Assembly: GCA_026625625.1 (NCBI GenBank)
Contig: CP113055.1
Coordinates: 2,668,501 to 2,732,500, forward strand
Origin: Blastomonas sp. SL216
GTDB taxonomy: Bacteria; Pseudomonadota; Alphaproteobacteria; Sphingomonadales; Sphingomonadaceae
Direction of reading: 5' to 3'
DNA length: 64,000 bases
Shown: piece by piece, positions 1 through 9,547 of the stretch
Layout of the letters: every line of letters starts with the position of its first letter
How positions within the stretch are numbered: the stretch's first letter is position 1
The notes under the pieces: model-generated
What the model was told of the DNA's origin: nothing
The model's input: only the letters and a program-made list of their open reading frames with translations
Database searches by the model: none
Translations under genes and position numbers: made by a program

Positions 1-893
1 CAGAGATACCAGTTATCGACAACCGTGCCGGTCAGCAGGATGCCGATACCGCCGGTAAGTGTGGTCAGCACTGCAAACCACCAGGCCCAACGATGGATCG
101 ATTCCATGGTGGCATTGAAGCCCATGGTCCAGCGCCAGAACAGGCCGGCGCGTTCACTGGCTGTGCCGCGATCGTAGATCTGTTCGATCTCACGCTCGCC
201 ACCATAGCGACCCACGGCCAGGATGGTCGCACCGTGCATCGCAAAAAGCAAGGTGGAGCCATAAAGGAAGGCAATCGAAAGCGCGTGGAACGGGTTGTAG
301 AACAGGTTGCCGTAGCGGATCGAGAATGCCGCGGTCCAATCAAGGTGCGGGAAGATGCCGAAGGGTACCGCTTCCGACCAGCTGCCCAGCAGGAACGGGC
401 GGATGATGCCCAGAACCAGGAAGAGCCAGATGGCGCTCGCAAAGGCCCAGGCGATGTGCGTGCCCATGCCCAGCGCCTTGGCGCGGAGATAGGTACGGGC
501 CCACCAGAGCATGACCGATGCGGTCAGGAAGAAGCCGGCAATGATCCACCAGCCGCCTTCAGCCAGCGGCACGTAGACGGAAAAACCCCATTCAGGACCG
601 GGCGGCTCCAGCGCGAGCCAGAACAGCTCCTTCAGGAAGCGGTTGGGGTTCCAGTTGACCGAGGCCATCATGTTGAGGCCGATGATCTCGAACGCCAGGA
701 AGCCGAACAGCAGCGAGGCGAGCCCCAGCTTGCCGAGATAGAGCGGCCCCAGCTGCGCCTGGCCCAGCTTGCCCATCCAATAGCTGAATGCGGTGACGTT
801 GATGCGCGGTTCGCTGTCGTCCTTGTGCGGCATGCCCATTTCGGGGTGCCCACGCAGCTGAACCTGGGTGAATAGATTTTGGTAGCGTGCCAT
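1..893 (-). CDS. pufM: Photosynthetic reaction centre subunit M (PufM), partial
   Basis: Membrane subunit M of the type II reaction centre, which with PufL binds bacteriochlorophyll, bacteriopheophytin, quinones and the non-haem iron. The first 297 residues are present and the frame runs off the left edge of the window. Expected ligands are visible: His183 in FPHLDW, His203 in NPFHALS and His220 in FAMHGA (chlorophyll and iron ligands), Glu235 in the GGEREIEQ stretch and His267 in MESIHRW. It is the last visible gene of pufBALM; pufL stops 15 nt upstream. Whether pufC follows cannot be seen. Confidence 0.97.
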   Translation of the reverse strand, partial: MARYQNLFTQVQLRGHPEMGMPHKDDSEPRINVTAFSYWMGKLGQAQLGPLYLGKLGLASLLFGFLAFEIIGLNMMASVNWNPNRFLKELFWLALEPPGPEWGFSVYVPLAEGGWWIIAGFFLTASVMLWWARTYLRAKALGMGTHIAWAFASAIWLFLVLGIIRPFLLGSWSEAVPFGIFPHLDWTAAFSIRYGNLFYNPFHALSIAFLYGSTLLFAMHGATILAVGRYGGEREIEQIYDRGTASERAGLFWRWTMGFNATMESIHRWAWWFAVLTTLTGGIGILLTGTVVDNWYL

Positions 894-908
894 GGTGAAT
901 TACCCCTC

Positions 909-1733
909 TCACATCCAGATCGGCAGGTTGAGCCACCAGGTCCACCATTCCGGCCAGCCGCGGGTCCAGAAGGGGCCGGATATGATGATGCACACTGCGC
1001 TCCAGAAACCGGCATTCAGCGCCAGCAGCAGGCCCACGCGGTGGATACCGAGCGTGCCGACCGAATAGCCGATCAGGTCGCGGAAGAAGGTGTCTTCATA
1101 TTCGGGGGATTTCACTTCCTCACCCTTGGCCGGGTTGGTGGCCGAAAGGACCAGCGCGCCGTGCATCGAAAGCGCGAGCGTGGTGGTGAAGAAGAACGAC
1201 ACGGCGAGCATGTGTGCCGGATTGTAGTGGAAGTGCAGATACTGGTAGCCGACGTTAGACACCCAATCCAGGTGGCTGAAAATGCCGTACGGAAAGCCAT
1301 GGCCCCAGGCGCCCAGCAGGAACGGGCGGAACACCACCAGCGTTACATAGGCAAAGATGGCGACACCAAAGGCGAACGGCACATGATAGCCCATGCCCAG
1401 CTTTCGGCAGATTTCGACCTCTCGCAACGCCCAGCTGACGAACGCGCCGATCGCGCAGACCGTGATGATCTGCCACAGGCCGCCCTCCTTCAGCGGCGCC
1501 AGGCCCAGGCCGTATTTCAGGTCCGGCGGCGCGATGCTGATCAGCCAGGGGTTCCAGGTTCCGCCCTGCGATGCACCATAGAAGATGAGCGCAGTGCCAA
1601 GCGAGGCGAAGAACAGCGTCGTGATCCCGAAGAAGCCGACATAAAATGGCCCGACCCAGAAATCGAACAGATCCCCGCCGACCAATGTTCCGCCTCTGAC
1701 GCGATATTTTCTCTCGAAGCTCAAGAGCGCCAT
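909..1733 (-). CDS. pufL: Photosynthetic reaction centre subunit L (PufL)
   Basis: Full-length 274-residue L subunit, close to the usual 275-281. Ligand residues sit where the family has them: His154 (SHLDW), His168 and His174 (FHYNPAHM), His191 (SMHGA) and His231 (GIHRVG). The C-terminal segment rich in Trp (WPEWWTWW) is typical. An AAGGAG Shine-Dalgarno precedes the ATG. A hairpin-rich spacer of 176 nt separates it from pufA, and pufM starts 15 nt after its stop. Confidence 0.98.
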   Translation of the reverse strand: MALLSFERKYRVRGGTLVGGDLFDFWVGPFYVGFFGITTLFFASLGTALIFYGASQGGTWNPWLISIAPPDLKYGLGLAPLKEGGLWQIITVCAIGAFVSWALREVEICRKLGMGYHVPFAFGVAIFAYVTLVVFRPFLLGAWGHGFPYGIFSHLDWVSNVGYQYLHFHYNPAHMLAVSFFFTTTLALSMHGALVLSATNPAKGEEVKSPEYEDTFFRDLIGYSVGTLGIHRVGLLLALNAGFWSAVCIIISGPFWTRGWPEWWTWWLNLPIWM

Positions 1734-1832
1734 TGCCAGACTCCTTCGTTCGCCGCCGCGATGCTGTGCGGCGAGCGTGAATGATAATCCCCGTATGCGG
1801 GGTCTCGTTTGTTCTCATGCAACCAGTGAAAG

Positions 1833-1888
1833 GGGCGGACCGGTGAAAACCGGTCCCGCCGGTCCGCCCTCATCGCCTGGCAAGGCGA
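1833..1888 (-). promoter_or_regulatory. pufA-pufL intercistronic hairpins (mRNA stability element)
   Basis: Between the pufA stop and pufL lie strong inverted repeats: an 11-bp stem (1833-1843 with 1859-1869) and a 6-bp stem (1873-1878 with 1883-1888); a third short stem at 1901-1916 overlaps the pufA stop. In Rhodobacter, hairpins in this same spacer protect the pufBA segment from 3' decay and give an excess of LH1 over reaction centre mRNA. The same role is inferred here. No U-run follows, so this is not a simple terminator. Confidence 0.7.
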
Positions 1889-1909
1889 CACACTGGCATT
1901 ACCCTGATG

Positions 1910-2095
1910 TCAGGGTGTAATCGCCGATGCCGCAGCAACCGCCGCAGGTGCAGCTGCCGGCATAGGGGGCTCCAGCCAGTTGTAGCGATTCGTGCTCAAC
2001 AGGATGAAGTGGATGAGAAGTGCGAGGACGAACAGGAAGACCGCAAGCGCAGTCAGGATCCTGTTGCCATCGAATGATTGCCACATTCTATGCAT
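1910..2095 (-). CDS. pufA: Light-harvesting 1 alpha polypeptide (PufA)
   Basis: A 61-residue single-span antenna peptide. The membrane helix (about residues 14-34) carries His29 in [12 protein letters not shown], the axial ligand of the B870-type bacteriochlorophyll, and RYNWLEP follows as in LH1 alpha chains. The Ala/Pro-rich tail is variable in the family. pufB ends 15 nt upstream. Confidence 0.96.
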   Translation of the reverse strand: MHRMWQSFDGNRILTALAVFLFVLALLIHFILLSTNRYNWLEPPMPAAAPAAVAAASAITP

Positions 2096-2110
2096 GATCA
2101 GGTTTCCTTC

Positions 2111-2323
2111 TTAGCTGAGCTGAACGTCGGTCACCGGGTCGAGGCTCGATGTCGCTTCATAGCCGGGCGTACCCGGGAACCAGGGGCGCCATTGCCAAAC
2201 CAGTACGTGCGCGATGATCGCGACGATGGTGAAGAAAGCGAAACTGGCGACGAAGAGCTTGTGGAACTCCTTCGCCTCGCTTTCTGTGAGGTAGGTCGTG
2301 GGACCCATCCCTTCATCTGCCAT
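2111..2323 (-). CDS. pufB: Light-harvesting 1 beta polypeptide (PufB)
   Basis: A 70-residue LH1 beta chain. The N-terminal amphipathic part contains ESEAKEFHKLF with the conserved His21; the membrane span holds His39 (IIAHVLVWQWRPW), the bacteriochlorophyll ligand followed by the typical WxWRPW. An AAGGAG Shine-Dalgarno lies just upstream of the ATG. It is the first gene of pufBALM, 129 nt after the bchZ stop. No PpsR-type palindrome is visible in that 129-nt gap. Confidence 0.96.
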   Translation of the reverse strand: MADEGMGPTTYLTESEAKEFHKLFVASFAFFTIVAIIAHVLVWQWRPWFPGTPGYEATSSLDPVTDVQLS

Positions 2324-2452
2324 GAGATATTCTCCTTAGCTTCCAGATTTGGAAGAACGCCACATGGGCGCCTTCCAGGCGATTATCCGTGCAGGCGAAC
2401 CTGACGCGGATATTGGAGGCCCCGTCCCAAGGCCGATGACTGGACAAGGCGC

Positions 2453-3907
2453 TCACGCCACCTGGCCCATATTCTGTGCGACGGCTTCCTCCACCAGCCG
2501 CACCTCGGTTACTGAATCTTCGCCCGCGCGCCGGGCCGCCCTCTCCGCGGCATCGCGCAACGTCTTGGCGGCAGAAATGCGCACCAGTACCGGCTGCGCA
2601 TCGACCAGCCGGTCAAGCCGCGCCTTGGCGTCGTCGGTCCAGGCGAGTTCCCGCTCGATCCTGGCCGGCGTCGCCGCCACGGCATCCATCTGGCTCGACA
2701 GCGGCAGGATGTGGAACAGCGCGTCGAACAGCGCATTGCACACTTCCTGCACCAGCCAGGTCGCACCCGAATAGCCCATCACCGGCGTGCCCGTGTAGCG
2801 GCGGATCACCGCGCCGGGGAAGCTTGCCGGAATGTACATGCCGCGCGCGCCGCATTCGGCCATGTACATGCGCTCGTTATAGCTGCCGAACACGACCAGC
2901 GGCGGGTTGGTACGGATCGCCTCGCGCACCGCCTCGTTGTCGGGCTTGACCCCGGCGGTGCGGCTGAAGGCGAAATTGCACGGCAGCCCCATGTCGTGCT
3001 CAAGAAAATTGCGGATGCCGCGCGCATAGGTTTCATTGGCATGGATGCCGAAGCTTGCGGTGCCGAAGAAATCCTGCGTGACCGAACGCCACAGATCCCA
3101 GAGCGGCTTGATCGTCGTGTGCTTCTCGCGGTCGATGAACGGCTCGGGGTTAAGCCCCGTGAGCTCGCCCAGCTTGCGCAGGAACAAAGTGGTCGATTCA
3201 AGGCCGATCGGCGCCTGGAGATAAGGCCGCTCCAGCGTTTCGCACAGGTTGCGGCCGAACTCGCGGTACATGCAGATATTGACCTCTGCATCGGCGAGCT
3301 TCTTGACGTCCGCCAGATGGCTGCCCAGCGGGAAGACCATGTTCAGTTCGCAGCCGATGCCCTCGACCAGCCGCTGGATCTCGGCAAGGTCGCTCGGCAT
3401 GTTGAACGTGCCGTAGATCGGGCCGATGATGTTGACCTTGGGCTTCACGCCTTCCTTGCGGGGGGCGAGCGGCTTGACCTTTTTCGGGCCGAATTCGGTC
3501 CACAGCCAGGTCAGCGCGCGGTCTGCGGCCTGCCACTGATCCTCGTCGATGGTGCGCGGCAGGAAACGGCGAATATTGGTGCCATTGGGCGTCACGCCGC
3601 CGCCGATCATCTCGGCGATCGATCCGGTGACCACCACGGCGGGCAGGTCCGGGTCGAGCGTCTGCCAGGCACGGCGCATCGCCGCCTCGGTACCGGTCTT
3701 GCCCAGCTCTTCCTCGCCGAGCCCCGTGACGACGATGGGCAGCTCGTGCGGCGGCAGTGCGTCGGTATAATGCAGCACCGACGTGACGGGCAGGTTCTCG
3801 CAGCCTACGGGTCCATCAATGATGACCTGCAGGCCCTTGATCGCGGTGAACGCATAGACTGCGCCCCAATAGCCCCCGGCCCGATCGTGATCGATAATGA
3901 GCGTCAT
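2453..3907 (-). CDS. bchZ: Chlorophyllide a reductase subunit Z (BchZ)
   Basis: 484-residue beta-type subunit of the nitrogenase-like chlorophyllide a reductase, which reduces ring B during bacteriochlorophyll a synthesis. The start [16 protein letters not shown] is typical, with Cys36 in [10 protein letters not shown] as a cluster ligand candidate. The ATG overlaps the bchY stop by 4 nt, which decides the start; the open frame continues further upstream but inside bchY. Confidence 0.97.
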   Translation of the reverse strand: MTLIIDHDRAGGYWGAVYAFTAIKGLQVIIDGPVGCENLPVTSVLHYTDALPPHELPIVVTGLGEEELGKTGTEAAMRRAWQTLDPDLPAVVVTGSIAEMIGGGVTPNGTNIRRFLPRTIDEDQWQAADRALTWLWTEFGPKKVKPLAPRKEGVKPKVNIIGPIYGTFNMPSDLAEIQRLVEGIGCELNMVFPLGSHLADVKKLADAEVNICMYREFGRNLCETLERPYLQAPIGLESTTLFLRKLGELTGLNPEPFIDREKHTTIKPLWDLWRSVTQDFFGTASFGIHANETYARGIRNFLEHDMGLPCNFAFSRTAGVKPDNEAVREAIRTNPPLVVFGSYNERMYMAECGARGMYIPASFPGAVIRRYTGTPVMGYSGATWLVQEVCNALFDALFHILPLSSQMDAVAATPARIERELAWTDDAKARLDRLVDAQPVLVRISAAKTLRDAAERAARRAGEDSVTEVRLVEEAVAQNMGQVA

Positions 3908-5448
3908 GTGCCCACCGCCTCTTCGGACTTGTTGAGGCCGACCATGCGGGCGGCGTACTTCTTCTTGAACTCGGGCCGGTCGACCGGCGTGTCGCGCCAG
4001 ATGCCGGCATTTTCCTGGGTGCCGACGCCGTCGAAAAAGCTCTGCATCCGGTTGAACCGGTCCTGATTGGCGAGCGCGGCGTTGATGACAACCGCCAGCG
4101 ACCCTGCACCTGCAGGGCCCATCAGCGGCCGCGCGGAAATGAGGTTGGTAAAATAGAGCGCCGGGATCGCCTCGCTCTTGGCGTGCTGGACCACAGGCGT
4201 GGTACCGATCGCCAGGTTCGGGCGGAATTCCTCGACCGCGGCAATGTCCTGTTCCAGGCTGGCGCGATACTGGATGCGCACGCCGCGGGCTTCCAGCCAT
4301 TGGCGGTCGGGCTCGGACCAGCGCGTCCTCGGGCAGGCAGTGCCGACATAGGGCACGTCCGCGCCGCTTTCGATCAGCAGCCGGGCAACGAGCAGTTCGG
4401 AGCCTTCATAGCCCGAAACGGTGATGCGGCCCTTGATCGGGCTGGCATCGAGCGCCGCGCGGATGGCCGGCAGGAACCGGTCCTTGGCGGCATCGACCAT
4501 CGATTGCGACACACCACAGGCGCGGCCCACGGCGTCGAGCCAGGCGGCGGTGCCATCGACACCGACGGGCGCCGACCCGATGACCGGGCGGCCAGCGGCC
4601 TCGAACTCGCGAATGCTGGCGGTGTAGAACGGGTGGATCGCGGCGACGGCGGCGCAATCGAGCGCGCTGTACAGCTCGCGCCATTCGCGCGTCGGCACGA
4701 CCGGGCCAGCGGCCAGGCCCAGGGGCTCGAGCAATTGGCCGATGCCGACCGGATCGGCGGGGAACATTTCTCCGAGCAGCGTCACCGTCGGACGGTCGGG
4801 GCGGTGGCTGGGGGCTGCGACCGGGCCCTGCGCGGCTTCCTTGCGGGCATAGGCGAGCATCGCGCCTGCGAGCACGTCCTTCGCCTCGGCATGCGTCGGC
4901 ACGCCGAAACCGGGCACGTCGATGCCGATGATCCGTACGCCGTTGATCTGCTTTGGCAGATTCTGGATCGGAACGCCCGATGCGGTCGGCACGCACAGAT
5001 TGGTGACGACGACGGTGTCATACAAAGCCGGATCGGCCATCAGATGCACTGCATCGCGAATGTCTTCGTACAGCTTGCCGGTGACGAGCGTTTCCGAGCT
5101 GAACGGCACATAGCCGACCGAACGGCGCGCGCCGTAGAAATGCGAGGTGAAGGTCAGGCCATAGACGCAGCAGGCAGAGCCCGACAGGATCGTCGCGGTG
5201 CGCCGCATGCGCAGACCGACACGGAGCGATCCGAAGGCGGGGCACATGCTCTGCGGCTGATCGTGCGGGCCCTGGGAAGGTTCGGGCGGATAATCCGCCG
5301 TATAGCGCGCCAGAATCTCGCCCTTGCCCGCCTGCTCCGCAGCAGCGCGCATGGTGTCTTTCGACGCGCAGCCACCTTCGACCGGGACAGCGGCCAGCTC
5401 GATCCGGTCAGGGGTGCGTGGCGCAGAGGGGGCGGGAATATCGGTCAT
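3904..5448 (-). CDS. bchY: Chlorophyllide a reductase subunit Y (BchY)
   Basis: 514-residue alpha-type subunit of chlorophyllide a reductase, partner of BchZ in the catalytic NB-like protein. Cysteines at 27 (EGGCASKD), 69 (SMCPAFGS) and 93-94 (SACCVYG) are in the positions expected for the [4Fe-4S] ligands of this family. It overlaps bchX and bchZ by 4 nt at each end, which supports one translationally coupled bchCXYZ unit. Confidence 0.97.
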   Translation of the reverse strand: MTDIPAPSAPRTPDRIELAAVPVEGGCASKDTMRAAAEQAGKGEILARYTADYPPEPSQGPHDQPQSMCPAFGSLRVGLRMRRTATILSGSACCVYGLTFTSHFYGARRSVGYVPFSSETLVTGKLYEDIRDAVHLMADPALYDTVVVTNLCVPTASGVPIQNLPKQINGVRIIGIDVPGFGVPTHAEAKDVLAGAMLAYARKEAAQGPVAAPSHRPDRPTVTLLGEMFPADPVGIGQLLEPLGLAAGPVVPTREWRELYSALDCAAVAAIHPFYTASIREFEAAGRPVIGSAPVGVDGTAAWLDAVGRACGVSQSMVDAAKDRFLPAIRAALDASPIKGRITVSGYEGSELLVARLLIESGADVPYVGTACPRTRWSEPDRQWLEARGVRIQYRASLEQDIAAVEEFRPNLAIGTTPVVQHAKSEAIPALYFTNLISARPLMGPAGAGSLAVVINAALANQDRFNRMQSFFDGVGTQENAGIWRDTPVDRPEFKKKYAARMVGLNKSEEAVGT

Positions 5449-6443
5449 ATCGCGTCGTAAACGACCTCCAGCGAAGCCTTTTCCTCGAACACGCCGCCGC
5501 GCATATCGGCTTGGGTCGCAGGGACCAGCTCGACATTGCCGCCGGTATCCTCGGGCTTGAACAGGCCGAGCAGACCATCCTGGGTCAGCGGGCGCGGATG
5601 CGTCGGCTGCGCATCGGCGACATTGATCGCCAGCTCCTCGAACAGCGACGCCCATTCGGTGTCGGGCCTGCCGATGATCTGGTAATTGGCCGACTTGCGG
5701 CGGATATCCTCGTTCGCGGGGATCGAGGCGAGCACCGGAATGCCCACGGCTTCGGCAAAGGCCTGCGCCTCGCCTGTGCCGTCATCCTTGTTGATCAGGA
5801 TGCCTGCGACGCCGACATTGCCGCCCATCTTGCCGAAATAGTCGACTGCCTTGCAGACATTGTTGGCGACATAGAGCGACTGCAGGTCGTTCGATCCGAC
5901 GACGATCACCTTCTGGCACATGTCGCGGGCGATCGGCAGGCCGAAGCCGCCGCAGACCACATCGCCGAGGAAATCGAGCAGCACGAAATCAAAGCCCCAG
6001 TCGTGGAAGCCCAGCTTCTCGAGCAGTTCGAAACCGTGGATGATGCCGCGTCCGCCGCAGCCGCGTCCCACTTCGGGGCCGCCCAGTTCCATCGCGAACA
6101 CACCGTCGCGCTGGAAGCAGACGTCCTCGATCTTCACCTCTTCACCGGCGAGCTTCTTGGCGCTGCTGGTTTCGATGATGGTCGGGCACGCCTTGCCGCC
6201 GAACAGCAAACTTGTGGTATCGGATTTGGGATCGCAGCCGATCAGCAGCACGCGCTTGCCCTGCTGCGCCATCATGTAGCTGAGGTTGGACAGGGCAAAG
6301 CTCTTGCCCGATCCGCCCTTGCCATAGATGGCGATGATCTGCGTTTCCTTGGTGACCGGACCCGTCGCGACAGGATCGGGTTCGTGCGCGGCTTCCTCGC
6401 GCAACGCAGCCGTATCAGGACCAGAGTGTTCCAGCATCGTCAT
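5445..6443 (-). CDS. bchX: Chlorophyllide a reductase iron protein (BchX)
   Basis: 332-residue NifH/BchL-like ATPase that passes electrons to BchYZ. The P-loop GKGGSGKS is at residues 41-48. The two cysteines that bridge the [4Fe-4S] cluster across the dimer are Cys129 (GRGCGGRG) and Cys164 (DVVCGGFG). The N-terminal 33 residues before the Fe-protein fold are usual for BchX. ATG chosen for the 4-nt overlap with the bchC stop; a second in-frame ATG lies two codons later. Confidence 0.97.
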   Translation of the reverse strand: MTMLEHSGPDTAALREEAAHEPDPVATGPVTKETQIIAIYGKGGSGKSFALSNLSYMMAQQGKRVLLIGCDPKSDTTSLLFGGKACPTIIETSSAKKLAGEEVKIEDVCFQRDGVFAMELGGPEVGRGCGGRGIIHGFELLEKLGFHDWGFDFVLLDFLGDVVCGGFGLPIARDMCQKVIVVGSNDLQSLYVANNVCKAVDYFGKMGGNVGVAGILINKDDGTGEAQAFAEAVGIPVLASIPANEDIRRKSANYQIIGRPDTEWASLFEELAINVADAQPTHPRPLTQDGLLGLFKPEDTGGNVELVPATQADMRGGVFEEKASLEVVYDAI

Positions 6444-7375
6444 GCGCAATCGCTCCAATCGAGTATCATCTTGAGGCAGTTCGGGTCGGTGAACGCGGTC
6501 GGATAGGCAGCCTGTGCCTCCGCGACCGGCTGGACATGGCTGACCAGCCCGGCGAGATCGAGCGCGCCGCCAGAGACCATCGCGCGGATGGCGACCAGAT
6601 CGTCCGGCCCCCATTCGGCGGCGACGCGGATGCGTGCCTCGCGCATGAAGGCGGGCGGGAAGGTGAAGCTCAGCGGCTGCTGATAGAAACCGGCCAGCGT
6701 CACCTCGCCGCACTTGGCCAGACGGCCGATCAGGGTGTCGAGCAGGGCACTGTCGCCGCTGACATCGCAGATGCTGCGATAATCGCGGCGCGAATCGCTG
6801 TCGGGATGGATGACGGCATAGCCGTGGTCGCCCGAGCGGCGGTCGGCATGGATTTCCCACACGGTGGGCGCGGGCGCGCCGCTGGCAATGGTCAGCCGGG
6901 CGAGCAACCGGCCCAATATGCCGTGCCCGACGATGAGATCGGGCGGCTCGCCACCGGCCATCGCATGGAGCGCGGTCGCTGCGAGCGCGAACAGCACACC
7001 GTCGCTGCCCCAGCTTTCATCGATCGGCAGCGCGCGGGCCGAAGGCACCACCAGCCGCCGCGCCGAACCACCGAACAGGCCGCGCGCATCGGCAAAGCAG
7101 TTGGCGCCGGGCACGAACACCCATTCGCCGATCCGTCCGCGACACTCGCTGCCGGAGTCGACAATGCGACCAACCGATTCGTAGCCGGGGACCAGCGGAT
7201 AGCCCATTCCGGGGAAGCTCGGCATCTTGCCGGTGAACAGAAGCTTTTCGGTTCCGGTGCTGATGCCGCTCCAGACGATCTCGACGATGACATCGCCGGA
7301 TTCCGGGGCATTCAGCGAAAGAGGACGAAGCGCAAGGCGGTGCGGCGCTTCAAAAATGACGGCCATTGCCTGCAC
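6440..7375 (-). CDS. bchC: Bacteriochlorophyllide 3-hydroxyethyl dehydrogenase (BchC)
   Basis: 311-residue medium-chain dehydrogenase-like protein that oxidises the 3-hydroxyethyl group to the 3-acetyl group of bacteriochlorophyllide a. Recognisable parts are the N-terminal GroES-like domain (GISTGTEKLLFTGKMP, then GYPLVPGYESVGRI) and a nucleotide-binding half beginning LIVGHGILGRLLARL. It is first in bchCXYZ and is preceded by a tandem PpsR-type operator and promoter. Confidence 0.95.
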   Translation of the reverse strand: MQAMAVIFEAPHRLALRPLSLNAPESGDVIVEIVWSGISTGTEKLLFTGKMPSFPGMGYPLVPGYESVGRIVDSGSECRGRIGEWVFVPGANCFADARGLFGGSARRLVVPSARALPIDESWGSDGVLFALAATALHAMAGGEPPDLIVGHGILGRLLARLTIASGAPAPTVWEIHADRRSGDHGYAVIHPDSDSRRDYRSICDVSGDSALLDTLIGRLAKCGEVTLAGFYQQPLSFTFPPAFMREARIRVAAEWGPDDLVAIRAMVSGGALDLAGLVSHVQPVAEAQAAYPTAFTDPNCLKMILDWSDCA

Positions 7376-7432
7376 GTTCGCGCTCCCCTTGTTCTTGTCG
7401 ACAGGGCCCTGAAGAGGGACCTTCCATCAAGG

Positions 7433-7476
7433 TGTCATCTTATATTAACGCCTCCAAGTGTCAATCTAGGTTTACA
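7433..7476 (-). promoter_or_regulatory. bchC promoter with tandem PpsR/CrtJ palindromes
   Basis: A perfect TGT-N12-ACA palindrome at 7459-7476 and a one-mismatch copy (TGT-N12-ACG) at 7433-7450, separated by 8 bp. Read on the minus strand, the upstream site ends in a consensus -35 TTGACA (7464-7459) and a -10-like TAAGAT falls 16 bp later inside the second site. In Rhodobacter capsulatus the bchC promoter has the same arrangement, two CrtJ sites 8 bp apart covering -35 and -10. Repression by a PpsR/CrtJ-type regulator is therefore inferred. The regulator gene is not in the window. Confidence 0.8.
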
Positions 7477-7532
7477 GCTTGGGACGCATTAGTTCCGCGA
7501 CAGGACGCCAGCGTTGCAAAAAATCGGACGGT

Positions 7533-8642
7533 TCAGGCGGTCGCGGCGATGACGCGGGTGACGATGGGCAGTCCGGTGCGCCGTTCAGCCCAGCCGGAAA
7601 AGCCGGCTTTGCCGAGCATCGCGCCGATTTCCTGGGGGGTGCGGGCTCGGCCCGACCCCATCGCCAGCAGATAGAAGCCGAAATAGGCATCGGCCATCGC
7701 CTCGGCCCCCGGGGTTCCCGCCATCGGCTCGGCGATCAGCAGGGTGTCGCCGGGCTTGAGCGCTGCACGCACCTTGACGAGCAGGCTCTGCGCCAGATCA
7801 TCGTCATGGTCGTGCAGGATTCGCACCAGCGTGATCAGGTCATAGCCGGTGGGAATCGCATCGTTGCGGAAGTCGCCCGGATGCGGGGTAACACGCACAC
7901 CCTTTTCGCCCAGCTGGCGTGCACCGATCGCGGTGACGGCGGGCAGATCGAACAGGCCGAAGTCGAGAGCGGGTGCCACCCTGGCCACGGCGGCGATGAA
8001 CGCCCCTGCACCGCCGCCGACATCGAGCATCCGCCGGTGCCGGGCAAAGCGCCAGGCATGGGTGACCTGATCGGCGACCATCGGCTGCGATGCGGCCATC
8101 AGCTGCGAATAGGGCGAGACCGCCGCCTGATTCTCGCCTTCGCTGCCGTCGCCCAGCGCATAAGGCCAATAGCCCGCCAGCGCGCCCGGCTCGGTGCGTT
8201 CGCCGCGCAGCAGCGAAAGCGGATCGGCAAGATCGGCGTAGAGCAGGTGATGATGGCGAATCATCGCCACTGCGCCCGGATTGCCGATCAGCGCCACGCC
8301 CTGTTCGCCCAGCATCCACAGGCCGTCGCCGACCCGCTCGATCACGCCCAGAGCCGCCGCCGCGCGCAGCAACCGGTGAGTCGCGTCCTCGCCCAGCCGC
8401 GCGCGCGCGCCCAGCTCTGCCGAGGTCGCCGCGCCCTGTTCCAGCCGGGCGACAATCCCGCTTTCGACACAGGCATAGAGCGTCTGCGAATAGGTGAAGC
8501 CGGCGATGATATCGAACAGCCGCCGTGCCCTGATGCGCGACACGCCGCGCGTCAGCAGCGAGCGCGACGCCCAGGACTGGAAGGCCGGGCTTCCGATCAT
8601 CCGGTTGCGCCAGCCGACCCAGCGCTGCTTGAACCCCGCCAT
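7533..8642 (-). CDS. crtF: Carotenoid O-methyltransferase (CrtF)
   Basis: 369-residue SAM-dependent methyltransferase that O-methylates the hydroxyl of hydroxyneurosporene-type carotenoids (spheroidene/spirilloxanthin branch). An N-terminal winged-helix dimerisation region (about 40-140, including EDATHRLLRAAAALGV) precedes the SAM-binding motif MLDVGGGAGAF and the LVRILHDHDDD segment typical of this family. The ATG lies 5 nt after the bchO stop. crtC and crtD, often next to crtF, are absent from this locus. Confidence 0.9.
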   Translation of the reverse strand: MAGFKQRWVGWRNRMIGSPAFQSWASRSLLTRGVSRIRARRLFDIIAGFTYSQTLYACVESGIVARLEQGAATSAELGARARLGEDATHRLLRAAAALGVIERVGDGLWMLGEQGVALIGNPGAVAMIRHHHLLYADLADPLSLLRGERTEPGALAGYWPYALGDGSEGENQAAVSPYSQLMAASQPMVADQVTHAWRFARHRRMLDVGGGAGAFIAAVARVAPALDFGLFDLPAVTAIGARQLGEKGVRVTPHPGDFRNDAIPTGYDLITLVRILHDHDDDLAQSLLVKVRAALKPGDTLLIAEPMAGTPGAEAMADAYFGFYLLAMGSGRARTPQEIGAMLGKAGFSGWAERRTGLPIVTRVIAATA

Positions 8643-8647
8643 CGTTA

Positions 8648-9547
8648 TCAGGCCGCCACAGCCGGGCTCTGCGCGGCAAAGGCCAGGATCATCTCGGCCA
8701 GGCGATCGGGCGCTTCCTCGTGCGCCAGATGCCCCAGATCGGGCAAGGTGGTCAGCTCTGCGCCCGGGATCAGCCCGGCAGCGCGCTCGACCGAATCCTG
8801 CGGGATCATCGCATCGCGCCCGCCATGAACCAGCAACGCGCGGCCCGTCAGCCCTGGCAGGCTGGCCGACAATGTCTCCAGATCCCAGTTCGCCATCATG
8901 CCGATCGCACCGGCGCAATGGTCCGATGTGCGGAACAGCCGGTGGTACAGATCGATGCCCAGGTCATCGATGCGCGATCCGGTCGATTTCTTCAGGAACC
9001 GCGCGACCTCGCCCCGGCTGCTCGCCATCTGGGCAAAGATCATCGCGGTGAACGGGTTGACGAACAGCGCCCGCGCCAGCGCCGGGAACAGCCGCGCGGC
9101 CAGGCCCGGAAAGGGCATCAGCGCCGGCGTCAGGCCGACCAGCGTGGCATCCCAACGCTCGTCCAGCGCCAGCCGCGCGCCGATCGCCGCACCCGCCGAA
9201 TGCCCGACGATCACCGAAGGCGCTGCATGGCCCAGCTTGGTCAGCAGTTCGCCAAGTGCCCTGGCCATGCCGGGAAGACTCTGCCCGCCCGATATCCGCC
9301 CACGCGTAAAGCCATGGCCGGGCATGTCAGGGGCAATCACGGTATAATGCCGGGCCAGCAGCGGCAGCAGGTCGCGCCAGCTATGCGTCGCCGCGCCCGT
9401 GCCATGCACCAGCAGCAGCACCGGCGCCTGGCCCGCTTCCGGCCCTGCGATCTGGACATGCCAATCGAGCATCGCGGTGTGCACGAAGCGGCTGTACGCG
9501 CGATTGGGCCAGTCCTGCCCTTCGACCTCCCAGCGAACCGAACTCAT
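8648..9547 (-). CDS. bchO: Alpha/beta hydrolase BchO, magnesium chelatase accessory
   Basis: 299-residue alpha/beta hydrolase commonly encoded with bchID and presumed to assist magnesium chelation; its substrate is not established. Motifs: oxyanion region LLLVHGTGAATHSW (about 45-58), nucleophile elbow GHSAG at 115-119 with Ser117, and a C-terminal LGHLAHEE with the likely catalytic His. The start overlaps the bchD stop by 4 nt; the frame is open further upstream but inside bchD. Confidence 0.92.
   Translation of the reverse strand: MSSVRWEVEGQDWPNRAYSRFVHTAMLDWHVQIAGPEAGQAPVLLLVHGTGAATHSWRDLLPLLARHYTVIAPDMPGHGFTRGRISGGQSLPGMARALGELLTKLGHAAPSVIVGHSAGAAIGARLALDERWDATLVGLTPALMPFPGLAARLFPALARALFVNPFTAMIFAQMASSRGEVARFLKKSTGSRIDDLGIDLYHRLFRTSDHCAGAIGMMANWDLETLSASLPGLTGRALLVHGGRDAMIPQDSVERAAGLIPGAELTTLPDLGHLAHEEAPDRLAEMILAFAAQSPAVAA

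Noticed and set aside
2324-2452. Possible PpsR site or puf promoter in the bchZ-pufB gap
   Set aside because: No TGT-N12-ACA match and no convincing -35/-10 pair. Only short hairpins (for example 2340-2355) are visible.
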